The position numbers were made by a program, and so were the translations under genes. Under the pieces are notes generated by a model. The model did not search any database and was not told where the DNA came from. It saw only the letters and a list, made by a program, of their open reading frames with translations. This document shows, one piece after another, positions 8,451 to 17,048 of a stretch of DNA of 64,000 nucleotides. The DNA comes from an uncultured Alteromonadaceae bacterium (lineage in GTDB: Bacteria > Pseudomonadota > Gammaproteobacteria > Enterobacterales > Alteromonadaceae). Every line of letters begins with the position of its first letter. Within the stretch, counting starts at the first letter, position 1. Where the stretch lies: the NCBI GenBank assembly GCA_947494925.1, contig CANLWS010000012.1, positions 124,001-188,000 on the forward strand, read 5' to 3'.

Positions 8451-9196
8451 TGATGTTGCCAAATATGACCGCGATAAAATTATGTGTTTTGATTGTGGGT
8501 GCAGTGTCATTGTCGGCCTGTGAATTGACAAATGTAAGCATGCCTGACTGGTTTAGCTCTAACCAGAAATCAGACTCAGCAGACCCTCAGGTTATGGAGC
8601 CAGCCCCATCTATTCCCAGCGATGGGATCGTTTATCGTCCTTCTCCAAGTACAGACTCTGAACTGAGTGAAAATGATCAACGGCAAGCGGTCTGGTTAAC
8701 GCCGAAAACCCTTTACCGACCAGGTTTCACCCATAAAACACTCTCTGACTATGCTGAACAACTGGCCATGAAACTGGTGTCAAATGCACGTCATTTGAGC
8801 GCTGACAGTCTGATTGGGGTAGCGTCTTTTGTTGAATTAAACCACAACCTCAATTCCACTTCTGTAGCAGGAAATCAACTGGCTGAAATGTTTATTACAG
8901 AAATGCAGGAATTTGGTGTATCGGTTGTTGATTTTAAACTGACAAATGGCATCAACGTATTGCCACAAGGTGATTTAGTGTTTAGTCGCGATGCGGATGA
9001 TTTGGCAGATGATCTGGCATTAGATTACATGCTTGCCGGTACTCTGATCAGAAGTGAAAAAGGGATCCGGGTTAATGCACGAATTATCTCGGTCAGAAAC
9101 AGAAAAATTGCCTCGTCAGCCACATTATTGATCCCTCATTTTGTTATTGATGAACTAGCTCCCAGATATCTGACTACTGTCACTGCGTCGGATTAA
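8450..9196 (+). CDS. FlgO-family outer-membrane lipoprotein (copy 3)
   Basis: 248 residues. Start ATG overlaps the stop of copy 2 (TAATG). Signal peptide ends SLSAC, Cys about residue 24. The FlgO domain follows a proline/serine-rich linker: IGVASFVELNHNLNSTS, VAGNQLAEMF, VSVVDFKLTNGINV, VFSRDADDLADDL, YMLAGTLIRSEKGIRVNAR. The 3' end overlaps the convergent mnmC by 42 bp. Copies 2 and 3 are similar in size and motif order, which suggests an old tandem duplication. Confidence 0.86.
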   Translation: MMLPNMTAIKLCVLIVGAVSLSACELTNVSMPDWFSSNQKSDSADPQVMEPAPSIPSDGIVYRPSPSTDSELSENDQRQAVWLTPKTLYRPGFTHKTLSDYAEQLAMKLVSNARHLSADSLIGVASFVELNHNLNSTSVAGNQLAEMFITEMQEFGVSVVDFKLTNGINVLPQGDLVFSRDADDLADDLALDYMLAGTLIRSEKGIRVNARIISVRNRKIASSATLLIPHFVIDELAPRYLTTVTASD

Positions 9197-11182
9197 ATCC
9201 CTGATCAGATAACGATTTGGATTCAGCGCATTCAGCAGCGTGTGAGAAAATGGCAGTGGTTGTCTGGTAATCTGACTGGCAAGGATTTCCGCCATAAGCG
9301 GCGCCGTAGTTAATCCGCGAGAGCCCAGGCCAGTAAGAATAAACAGGTTTTCATTGTCTTTGGGAAATTCATAGGTTTCTCTAGGAAGCGCTTTGTACAA
9401 CGTCTGGTATTGAACTCTTTGTTTATCAAAATCCGGAACCGCGCCACAAAATGGTAAGTGGTCTGGTGAACTACAACGAATTGCTGCTCGGCCCGTTCCA
9501 TTGATGTTTAGTTGATTAGGCCAGTCACAGTTTTCCAGCGCTTTTGCATTCATTTGCAGATTTTGTGCTTGTTCCAGTTCCCGGTATTCACAGGACAAAT
9601 CATCTTTAATATAGGTTGACCCTAAAGCGTGATGCCCCTGGAATTCTGGCGTAATGTATCCTTTATGACAAATAACTGTGGTTAGATCCTGAAGCGGGGG
9701 CTGGGAAGGGATTGCTTCTACTTGTCCTCTTACCAGACGAAACGGTAGTTCAGACACTGGCGCAAAGGCAGCGGTTTGCGCACCAGTAGCCAAAATCACA
9801 ATGGGGTGCTCAGAGTAAGTTCCATTTGCATGCTGTAACTGCCAATTCTTGCTACGTTCAAGACCCACCACAGGCAAGTCAGTCACCAATTTTAAACGGC
9901 CGGTTTGCGTTGCTGCCGCAATCAGGGCGTCGACCAATTCAGGTGGGTTTATCCAACCACCCAAAGGGATATGTAAGGAGGGATAGGGTAGGTCGATGTT
10001 TGCGATTTTACTGCTTTGCATTGCATCAAGTTGTTCCACAAGCTCAGCAGGCCAAATGCTGTTTTTGACCAGTTTTTGCTGCCGGATTGCCACCTTCTGA
10101 TTAAAAGCCAATTGCAATACGCCACACCATTGGTGTGCGAAGCTGTGACCCTGGGTCACCAGCTGTCGGTAGCGATGAGAGGCAAATTCAAATGCCAGTG
10201 CCTGTATCTGGCTCGCAATATTAAACTCCGCATTGAGCTGAGGATAGAAACCCCCTTGCGGGTTACCTGAAGCGCCTGTGGCCGGCCGGTCGGCTTGCTC
10301 AACTAATGTGACCTGGACTCCCTTTCGGGTCAAGGCAAATGCGAGGTTTGCGCCAGCCAGGCCGGCACCAACTATAGCCACTTGATAAGGCATTTTTTCA
10401 GAGGTGGCTGGTTGCCGGTAATAGACTTTGTTATTCACACGTTGTTGTTTAGCGTCACCTAAAAAGCCTGCCAACATGTCTCGTTTTCGTCCAAAGCCTT
10501 TGCGCTTTTCGACTGTAAAGCCGACTTCCCGTAACCCTCTTTTAACCTGGCCAGCGGCAGTAAAAGTCGCGAAAGTCGCATTAGTCCGAGCCAACCTAGC
10601 CATTTGCAGATACAAGGCGGGTGACCACATATCCGGATTTTTACTTGGTGCAAATCCATCCAGAAACCAGCAATCCACTAGCCCCTCCGGCGGACAACTT
10701 ATTTGTGGCAGTTGGATTTGGCTGTCGCCCAGCCAAAGGTCCAGTGTGATTGCACCTTGATCAAACGACAGGCGGTGGCAACCTTCAATATTGAACGGAT
10801 AATGCTCGATGAGCTGCTGACTTAACTCTGTCAGTTCGGGCCATTTACTTAGTGCCTGTCGCAGATCCTTTGGTTGAATAGGGTATTTTTCAGTACTGAT
10901 AAAAAACAATTGTTGCAAAGGTGAATCAGGGTTACGCTGTTTGAATTGTCTGAAGGCTTCCCAAGTGACAAGAAAGTTTAACCCGGTTCCGAACCCTGTT
11001 TCTGCAACGACAAATGTGTGTTCTGTCCAAGTCGACCAGCGTTCAGGTAATTGATTATTCTGAAGAAATACATAGTTGGATTCCTGCAACCCGCTGGCAT
11101 TAGAAAAATACACGTCGTCAAAGCGACTTGCTACAGGTGTACCCTCTTGATTGAATTCGATGTTGGCGCTGGATATGGTCAA
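9155..11182 (-). CDS. mnmC: tRNA 5-methylaminomethyl-2-thiouridine bifunctional enzyme MnmC
   Basis: 675 residues, full length. The N-terminal half (about 1-235) is the SAM-dependent methyltransferase (MnmC2) with FVVAETGFGTGLNFL; the C-terminal half is the FAD-dependent oxidase (MnmC1) with the dinucleotide motif VAIVGAGLAGANLAFAL near residue 267 and a C-terminal GLGSRGLTTAPL flavin motif. MnmC removes the carboxymethyl group from cmnm5s2U and methylates the product in the wobble base of several tRNAs. It is divergent from fabB, as in E. coli (yfcK-fabB). It overlaps the FlgO copy 3 at the 3' ends. Confidence 0.96.
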   Translation of the reverse strand: MTISSANIEFNQEGTPVASRFDDVYFSNASGLQESNYVFLQNNQLPERWSTWTEHTFVVAETGFGTGLNFLVTWEAFRQFKQRNPDSPLQQLFFISTEKYPIQPKDLRQALSKWPELTELSQQLIEHYPFNIEGCHRLSFDQGAITLDLWLGDSQIQLPQISCPPEGLVDCWFLDGFAPSKNPDMWSPALYLQMARLARTNATFATFTAAGQVKRGLREVGFTVEKRKGFGRKRDMLAGFLGDAKQQRVNNKVYYRQPATSEKMPYQVAIVGAGLAGANLAFALTRKGVQVTLVEQADRPATGASGNPQGGFYPQLNAEFNIASQIQALAFEFASHRYRQLVTQGHSFAHQWCGVLQLAFNQKVAIRQQKLVKNSIWPAELVEQLDAMQSSKIANIDLPYPSLHIPLGGWINPPELVDALIAAATQTGRLKLVTDLPVVGLERSKNWQLQHANGTYSEHPIVILATGAQTAAFAPVSELPFRLVRGQVEAIPSQPPLQDLTTVICHKGYITPEFQGHHALGSTYIKDDLSCEYRELEQAQNLQMNAKALENCDWPNQLNINGTGRAAIRCSSPDHLPFCGAVPDFDKQRVQYQTLYKALPRETYEFPKDNENLFILTGLGSRGLTTAPLMAEILASQITRQPLPFSHTLLNALNPNRYLIRDLIRRSDSSQISGS

Positions 11183-11254
11183 AAATAAATTCCGGATATA
11201 GGCACTGTCGTCATGTACGAACAGCGGTGGTTGTTAAAAGTAACGACAGTTTAA

Positions 11255-11272
11255 GCGAACAAGTGTATTTTA
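11255..11272 (+). promoter_or_regulatory. Candidate FabR half-operator upstream of fabB
   Basis: AGCGAACAAGTGTATTTT shares the left half (AGCGAACA) and centre with the fuller site at 11341-11358 in the same mnmC-fabB intergenic region. The right half is degenerate. FabR represses fabA/fabB in response to unsaturated acyl-ACP in enterics; whether this organism has FabR is not visible here. Confidence 0.4.
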
Positions 11273-11340
11273 AACCCAGTCCTGTTTTACTCGGGCTAAT
11301 AATAGCGTAAGTACATGCAAATCGAGTAATCTGAAATTTG

Positions 11341-11358
11341 AGTGAACAAGTGTTCGCT
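11341..11358 (+). promoter_or_regulatory. Candidate FabR operator upstream of fabB
   Basis: AGTGAACAAGTGTTCGCT is an inverted repeat (AGYGAACA, 2 bp, TGTTCGCT, one mismatch) about 84 bp before the fabB start. It resembles the FabR box of enteric fabA and fabB promoters as I remember it. It lies just upstream of the likely promoter region (a weak -10-like TAGACT at 11391). Confidence 0.6.
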
Positions 11359-11441
11359 AAAGAGCAGACCACTTTGTCGCTAAAAATAGTTAGACTATGC
11401 GGCAATTTTACGCATCAATTGGATAATTTGAAGGTTATTTT

Positions 11442-12656
11442 ATGAGAAGAGCTGTCATTACTGGCATGGGTATCGTATCCAGCATCGGAAACAATCAGCA
11501 GGAAGTACTGGATTCACTCAAATCGGGACGTTCTGGTATAACTCGTTCAGAACAGTTTGCTGAAGTTGGCATGCGCAGCCAGGTGTGGGGGGACATGAAC
11601 ATTGACCTTAAAGAGCACATCGATAGAAAAATTATACGTTTTATGGGTGATGCCGCGGGTTATGCCTATGTTGCAATGCAAGAAGCGATAGCCGACTCCA
11701 AGCTGACTGACGAGATGATTTCAAATTTGCGCACAGGTATTATCGCAGGTTCTGGTGGCGCTTCCTCGATGAACCAGGTGGAAGCTGCAGATATTTTGCG
11801 TGCTAAAGGTGTGAAGCGAGTCGGGCCTTACATGGTGACACGTTGCATGGGAAGCACAGTATCGGCTTGTCTGGCGACACCATTCAAAATCAAAGGTGTG
11901 AATTATTCCATTAGTTCTGCCTGTTCAACCAGTGCCCATTGTATTGGAAATGCAGTTGAGCAAATTCAGTTAGGTAAACAGGATATTGTGTTTGCTGGTG
12001 GTGGTGAAGAATTACACTGGGCTCTTTCAATGGAATTTGATGCCATGGGCGCCTTGTCGACCAAATTTAACGACACGCCCGAGAAAGCTTCCCGGACTTA
12101 TGATGCTGACCGTGACGGTTTTGTCAGCTCAGGTGGTGGCGGTATGGTTGTGGTTGAAGAACTTGAACATGCCCTTGCTCGCGGTGCCAAAATCTATGCG
12201 GAAATTGTTGGTTATGGTGCCACCTCTGATGGTGCAGACATGGTAGCACCCTCTGGTGAAGGGGCTGTTCGCTGTATGCAACAGGCAATGGAAGGGGTTG
12301 AAGGAAAAATCGACTATCTTAATACCCACGGCACATCAACGCCGGTAGGTGACGTAAAAGAACTTTGGGCAATACGTGAAGTATTTGGCGAACAAACTCC
12401 GCCTTTAAGTGCCACCAAAGCGTTGACAGGCCATGCATTAGGAGCTGCAGGCGTGAATGAAGCCATATACAGTTTGTTAATGATGGAACATGGCTTTATC
12501 GCTCCGTCTGTGAACGTGGATACGCTTGATCCGCAAGCAGAAGGTATGGATGTCGTCACAGAAACCCGTGAAGCAGAGTTGAATACCATCATGTCTAACA
12601 GTTTTGGATTTGGTGGGACTAACGCGACATTGGTGATGCAAAAATACAAAGCCTAG
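11442..12656 (+). CDS. fabB: 3-oxoacyl-ACP synthase I FabB
   Basis: 404 residues. Condenses acyl-ACP with malonyl-ACP, with the specific role in elongating unsaturated intermediates. The catalytic Cys is in [10 protein letters not shown] (Cys about 161), the two catalytic His are in [10 protein letters not shown] and [15 protein letters not shown], and the C-terminal [11 protein letters not shown] loop is present. The mix VISGMG-like start and [11 protein letters not shown] fits FabB rather than FabF. It is divergent from mnmC with two FabR-like sites between, and followed by a strong terminator. Confidence 0.97.
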   Translation: MRRAVITGMGIVSSIGNNQQEVLDSLKSGRSGITRSEQFAEVGMRSQVWGDMNIDLKEHIDRKIIRFMGDAAGYAYVAMQEAIADSKLTDEMISNLRTGIIAGSGGASSMNQVEAADILRAKGVKRVGPYMVTRCMGSTVSACLATPFKIKGVNYSISSACSTSAHCIGNAVEQIQLGKQDIVFAGGGEELHWALSMEFDAMGALSTKFNDTPEKASRTYDADRDGFVSSGGGGMVVVEELEHALARGAKIYAEIVGYGATSDGADMVAPSGEGAVRCMQQAMEGVEGKIDYLNTHGTSTPVGDVKELWAIREVFGEQTPPLSATKALTGHALGAAGVNEAIYSLLMMEHGFIAPSVNVDTLDPQAEGMDVVTETREAELNTIMSNSFGFGGTNATLVMQKYKA

Positions 12657-12704
12657 CTGAGATAAGTAACCCTAATTGGGGTTAAGTATTATCTCGTTAG
12701 ATGC

Positions 12705-12736
12705 AAAGGCGAACATTTAATATGTTCGCCTTTTTT
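12705..12736 (+). terminator. Rho-independent terminator of fabB
   Basis: A 12-bp perfect stem AAAGGCGAACAT / ATGTTCGCCTTT with a 5-nt loop is followed by a run of T. The mirror strand has a short T run, so it may also stop transcripts of the convergent Crp-type gene. Confidence 0.9.
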
Positions 12737-12741
12737 GTTGG

Positions 12742-13434
12742 TTAAAGCTGAGTCAGCGCAGTCAGACGGTCAACATCAAGTAGTGAAATTTTGCCGTAAT
12801 TTACCTTCAGCAATTGTTCTTTTTGCAATTCCTGCAACAACTTATTCACTGTCTGTCTTGAGCTGTTAAGCATATGCGCCAGAGACTCCTGAGATACACT
12901 GATTGATTTGTTAACTGGCCCTTTACCTTGTTGATCAAGACCACTGGACAGCAACAAAAGCCTTCTGGCCAGCTGCCCCTTAAGCGACAAACCACCCGTT
13001 TCGTCTATGAGTGAAAACGTAGCCCTGACCCGCTGACAAAGTAGTTTCATGAAGTGCGGGTAAATTTCTGGATGAGTGGCGAGTAGTTCGTGAAACGCGG
13101 CGATAGGCAATAACAAAACACAGGCATCAGATTCTGCATGAGAATCATGGGTTCTCGGTAAACCATCAAATAAAGATATTTCACCAAACCATGTGCCGGG
13201 TTCCAACCAGGTCAGCACCATTTCCTTACCTTCGTGATTCACATTGCTTACCCTCATCCGCCCGGATAACAGACAGTACAAGCCTTCGGGAGAGTCATTC
13301 TTAGCGAACAGGAGTTGCCCTTTGACAAGATGCTTTTGCCTGCATAACAAAACCAGTTTTTCGATGATGTGATCGGGTAACTGCTTGAACCAGGCGTTCT
13401 GGCTCAGGAAAGGTTTAAGTTGGGTCGTGTCCAT
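12742..13434 (-). CDS. Crp/Fnr family transcriptional regulator
   Basis: 230 residues from the ATG at 13434; a TTG eight codons earlier (13458) keeps the frame open, but neither start has a clear ribosome site. The N-terminal cyclic-nucleotide-binding-like beta roll includes LFAKNDSPEGLYCLLSGRMR and WFGEISLFDGLPRTH; the C-terminal winged helix has VSQESLAHMLNSSRQTVNKL. No Fnr-type cysteine cluster is seen, so it is not an iron-sulfur sensor. The ligand is unknown; the Arg of the cAMP-binding PRTH-like loop is in place (LPRTHDSHA). It is divergent from the class II aldolase gene, which it may control. Confidence 0.86.
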   Translation of the reverse strand: MDTTQLKPFLSQNAWFKQLPDHIIEKLVLLCRQKHLVKGQLLFAKNDSPEGLYCLLSGRMRVSNVNHEGKEMVLTWLEPGTWFGEISLFDGLPRTHDSHAESDACVLLLPIAAFHELLATHPEIYPHFMKLLCQRVRATFSLIDETGGLSLKGQLARRLLLLSSGLDQQGKGPVNKSISVSQESLAHMLNSSRQTVNKLLQELQKEQLLKVNYGKISLLDVDRLTALTQL

Positions 13435-13529
13435 GTTGTACTTATTTTGAAGTGTCAAATAGGCGACAGTTTCTTGATAACCTCTAGGTTACCTTGTTTT
13501 AACTTATTCTCAACATCAGTAGGTCGATT

Positions 13530-14285
13530 ATGCAAAACTCAGTAAAAGCGTCGGTTAGTGCCGAAGAATGGCAAACAAGGGTTGATCTTGCTGCCGCGTA
13601 TCGAATTGTCGCCCACTATGGGTGGGATGATTTGGTTTTTACACACATCTCTGCGCGAATTCCAGGCCCGGAACACCATTTTCTGATAAACCCCTATGGC
13701 ATGATGTTCGATGAAGTCACTGCATCGAGCCTGGTCAAGGTCGATCTGAATGGGAATAAGGTTATGGAGTCTGAGTTTGATATAAACCCTGCTGGTTTTA
13801 TTATCCATAGCGCAGTGCATGAAGCCCGTGAAGACGCAAAATGTGTGATGCATTTACACACTAACGCCGGAATTGCTGTATCGACCCTGGAAAATGGTCT
13901 GCAACCATATAGTCAGCAGTCTTTGTTTGCATTGTCTTCGTTGTCATACCACGCGTACGAAGGTGTTGCGCTTAACCCGGATGAAAAGAAGCGTCTTGTC
14001 GCTGACATGGGAGACACCATGTTTATGATCCTTCGTAACCATGGCTTGTTGACCTGCGGCGCAACCATAGCTGATGCCTTTACCTACATGTTTCTGCTAC
14101 AGCGCTCCTGCGAAATTCAGCTGATGGCGCAGGCTAGTGGGCAACCTATGATTGAAATTCCAGCTCAGATTTTGGCTGGAATTCAGGCCCAGGCCAAAGA
14201 AGTCACTCGTTCGGCTGGTGGTTCATTGTCATGGCCCGGAATATTACGAAAACTTGATCGGGTCAATCCAGGGTATGCAGATTAA
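13530..14285 (+). CDS. Class II aldolase/adducin family protein
   Basis: 251 residues, one aldolase II domain. The zinc-binding histidines are recognisable in MHLHTNAGIAV (near residues 109-113) and the later RNHGLLTCG. Start region VDLAAAYRIVAHYGWDDLVFTHIS is typical of the bacterial class II aldolase/adducin-like group (related to fuculose/ribulose phosphate aldolases), but the substrate is not known for this subgroup. It is followed after 2 bp by an alpha/beta hydrolase, so they are co-transcribed. Confidence 0.87.
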   Translation: MQNSVKASVSAEEWQTRVDLAAAYRIVAHYGWDDLVFTHISARIPGPEHHFLINPYGMMFDEVTASSLVKVDLNGNKVMESEFDINPAGFIIHSAVHEAREDAKCVMHLHTNAGIAVSTLENGLQPYSQQSLFALSSLSYHAYEGVALNPDEKKRLVADMGDTMFMILRNHGLLTCGATIADAFTYMFLLQRSCEIQLMAQASGQPMIEIPAQILAGIQAQAKEVTRSAGGSLSWPGILRKLDRVNPGYAD

Positions 14286-14287
14286 TC

Positions 14288-15166
14288 ATGCCATATGTGG
14301 ATCTGGCCCAGTACAAATCTGAAGCAATCTACTCGGAGTTGTGTCAGCACCGAATCGCACACTGGGAAGCCGGGCGAGGAGAGGTGGTCTTGTTCGTCCA
14401 CGGGTTCCCAAGTGCGGCCTGGGATTGGCACTATCAATGGCAGGCATTGAGCCGGTCGTACCGGGTTATAGCTCTGGACCTGCTTGGTTACGGCTTATCC
14501 GACAAACCCCACCCTTATGCTTACACATTGGCGGAGCAGACTCGGATCATCGAAGCCTTGTTGCAACAATTGAATATAAGTCAATGCCATGTGATCGCCC
14601 ACGACTATGGTAATTCAGTGACTCAGGAATTGCTCAGTCGGAGTCATGTGGGCAGCAACAGTCTGACCCTGTCCAGCGTCACTTTTTTGAATGGCGGCTT
14701 ATTTTCAGAAAGCCATCGCCCATTGTTAATGCAAAAATTGTTGAAAAGCTGGGTGGGCCCTGCGATCCGACGGTTTATGAGCCAAAAAGGTTTACACAAA
14801 AGTTTCAGCAAAATATTCGGCGCACAGACACCACCTAAAAATGCGGAGGTTGATGCAATCTGGGCTTTGCTCGAGCACAATCAAGGTGTCCGGGTTTTGC
14901 CTGCAATGCTAAAGTACATTGATGAACGACGCCGACACAGAGATCGCTGGTTGCTTGCTATGCAACAGACATCAACACCCATGCAATTTATCAATGGTGT
15001 TCAGGACCCTATCTCCGGGAAGCATATGATGGAGCGATACAAAGAGTTAATTCCACAACCTCAGACGCACCCATTGCCCGTCGGGCATTATCCTCAGCTA
15101 GAAGCCCCTCAGGAAGTATTAAGCTTGGTTGAAGACTTTCTTATTAAGAGTCAGTCAGCTGCTTAA
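14288..15166 (+). CDS. Alpha/beta hydrolase, MEST/haloalkane-dehalogenase-like
   Basis: 292 residues. Oxyanion-hole motif VHGFPSAAWDW near residue 38, and the nucleophile elbow AHDYGNS, where Asp106 replaces the Ser of esterases; the acid/base His is in VGHYPQLEAP near the C terminus. An Asp nucleophile is characteristic of haloalkane dehalogenases and epoxide hydrolases, and the HDYG pattern also occurs in the MEST-like group. The substrate is unknown. The gene follows the class II aldolase by 2 bp and overlaps the convergent gene at 15155 by 12 bp. Confidence 0.85.
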   Translation: MPYVDLAQYKSEAIYSELCQHRIAHWEAGRGEVVLFVHGFPSAAWDWHYQWQALSRSYRVIALDLLGYGLSDKPHPYAYTLAEQTRIIEALLQQLNISQCHVIAHDYGNSVTQELLSRSHVGSNSLTLSSVTFLNGGLFSESHRPLLMQKLLKSWVGPAIRRFMSQKGLHKSFSKIFGAQTPPKNAEVDAIWALLEHNQGVRVLPAMLKYIDERRRHRDRWLLAMQQTSTPMQFINGVQDPISGKHMMERYKELIPQPQTHPLPVGHYPQLEAPQEVLSLVEDFLIKSQSAA

Positions 15167-16348
15167 CAATTTTTTATGCAGCACTATGTGTGATTCCACT
15201 GACATCAGATCTGCTGCGTTAAGTTTATGCAATGTCGCCTTATTGATATTGTGCTTCTTCAGCAATACTGCCGTTTCGTGAGTATGAATACGGCCTGTTT
15301 TATATAATTGACGATACAAAGCGTAGGCTCTGGCCTGGAAGAACATTGTGGAAATATTTGCATCATCCCCTGCGTAGCCTAACAAGTAAGGACAGGGGTC
15401 AAAATGCTTCAGTTCAAGACTTTCCAGTAAATGTGGTTTAATAAACTCTTCCAGGCTGAGCAGTTCTCGCATGTTATCCCCTGAAAAGTCATAGTTATTT
15501 AACACCTGCAGTTTGGCGTCTGGATTGGGCAGGTTATCAAGGGATTTTCGTTGTTGTGCGATAAGTTTAAGCATCTCAGTATTAATCAGATTGATCAGCA
15601 TAATGGCAGGAAGCACGTTAATCACACCTAGCATATAAATCATCCACTTGTTTTTGCGATCGATAGACTCTGTCATGGCCAGCGTACCGATAGCGCCAGA
15701 CACAAAACGGCTGAACTTGCGCATTCGGATAAATATGTTGCGAAGGGATGGATGCAGCCGCTCGAAAATTAGATCGCCACAGAATCGCGGCAACATCCAG
15801 ATAAACAGTGGATATCCAATTGTTTTGAGTTTATTAGCAAGGGCTTGTTTAGGATCCAAATTAAGTAAAGAAATGAGCTGAGGGTCTCTAAGGGCACTGT
15901 CTATTTTTTCACTTAACCAGGGATATTCTTCGAGCAAGGAAAATACTTTGTCATCAAACAGGGTTTGATTACCAAATTCCTGCCAGATGGGTTTCAAGGT
16001 GGTGACCTCCCGACAGGAATGCAAAAACGAATCGCTTTCGATTTTAGTATTAATTCTGTGTTTCAACATGTAGTCCAGCATGGACTTATAGTCAGGATCG
16101 CCAAAGGCACGCTGAGACTGACGCTTGCGTTCAGCTTCCGTCACTTCGACCTCAAGTTTGATCCTGGTCATGCGCTGAAACAGCTGACCTTTGGAATTTT
16201 CGTCATTGGACTCATCGAAGGTATAAAACATTTTTTCATACTCACCTCCGACTACGTACAGAAAATAACGGCGCTCAAGCTCAGAAACGATAAGGGCTTC
16301 ATCATACCGTTCCTGGACCTGTCTATTGCCCACTCCATGTTGCGGCAT
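15155..16348 (-). CDS. Protein of unknown function (397 aa)
   Basis: The ATG at 16348 is chosen because GGAG lies 8 bp before it; the frame is open to 16393 without a ribosome site. The N-terminal half is charged and helical (GGEYEKMFYTFDESNDENSK). A single hydrophobic segment (MIYMLGVINVLPAIMLINLI) lies near the middle, so the protein may be membrane-associated. The C terminus is helical with a helix-hairpin-like pattern (KKHNINKATLHKLNAADL). I do not recognise a family. It is convergent with the hydrolase. Confidence 0.75.
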   Translation of the reverse strand: MPQHGVGNRQVQERYDEALIVSELERRYFLYVVGGEYEKMFYTFDESNDENSKGQLFQRMTRIKLEVEVTEAERKRQSQRAFGDPDYKSMLDYMLKHRINTKIESDSFLHSCREVTTLKPIWQEFGNQTLFDDKVFSLLEEYPWLSEKIDSALRDPQLISLLNLDPKQALANKLKTIGYPLFIWMLPRFCGDLIFERLHPSLRNIFIRMRKFSRFVSGAIGTLAMTESIDRKNKWMIYMLGVINVLPAIMLINLINTEMLKLIAQQRKSLDNLPNPDAKLQVLNNYDFSGDNMRELLSLEEFIKPHLLESLELKHFDPCPYLLGYAGDDANISTMFFQARAYALYRQLYKTGRIHTHETAVLLKKHNINKATLHKLNAADLMSVESHIVLHKKLLSS

Positions 16349-16492
16349 TTTGCTCACTCCGTTTGCATAAAAAATTAGTAACAAAACGCGCAATTATGGC
16401 GCGATGATTCATTGAATAAATATCTGGAAAACAATACTCTGATTTAATGAATAATCGTTTTTATCCAATTACTGCCAAGTAATGCAAAGGAC

Positions 16493-16945
16493 ATGCTTAT
16501 GTTTCACCTTGCACAACTAAATATAGCAAAAACCCTCGCACCTATGGAAAGTGAGCAGTTAAAAGATTTTGTCGATGGACTCGACCCGGTAAATGAGAAG
16601 GCTGAAACGACACCTGGTTTTGTCTGGAGGTTGAAAGACGTATCAGGTAATGCCACTAATATTGTTGCATTTGATGATCCGGACATACTGATTAATATGT
16701 CGGTTTGGGAAACGCTGGAAAGTCTGAAACAATTTATGTTTAATACCCACCACATCGATTTTTTAAAACGCAAGAAAGAATGGTTTAAGCCAATGGAGCA
16801 AGCCAATTATGTACTCTGGTGGGTACCGATTGGGCATGAACCTACGATACTGGAAGCAATGGCGCGGCTGGAATATTTGCGCCAACATGGTGAAACGTCC
16901 CATGCGTTCAGTTTCAAAAAAACCTTCGCAGCAGAGGACCACTAA
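16493..16945 (+). CDS. DUF3291 domain-containing protein
   Basis: 150 residues matching the DUF3291 family: FHLAQLNIAKTLAPMES at the start, TPGFVWRLKD near residue 40, NMSVWETLESLKQFMFN near 75, and WWVPIGHEPTILEAMARLEY near 105. The fold is related to dimeric alpha/beta barrel proteins and function is unknown. It is a single gene between the unknown minus-strand gene and pdxB. A second ATG two codons into the frame could be the real start. Confidence 0.87.
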   Translation: MLMFHLAQLNIAKTLAPMESEQLKDFVDGLDPVNEKAETTPGFVWRLKDVSGNATNIVAFDDPDILINMSVWETLESLKQFMFNTHHIDFLKRKKEWFKPMEQANYVLWWVPIGHEPTILEAMARLEYLRQHGETSHAFSFKKTFAAEDH

Positions 16946-17048
16946 ATTATTTGATTCGTTCCTCGCTTTTAAGGACCAATTGGCGTGACGACCTTCCTGC
17001 GCTTGTGACATAATTCGTTTTTTATGTTTTTGACGTACCAACGCCTGA

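Noticed and set aside
12705-12736. GCGAACAT half-sites in the fabB terminator resembling FabR boxes
   Set aside because: They form a perfect stem followed by T residues, and lie after the gene, so a terminator explains them better than an operator.
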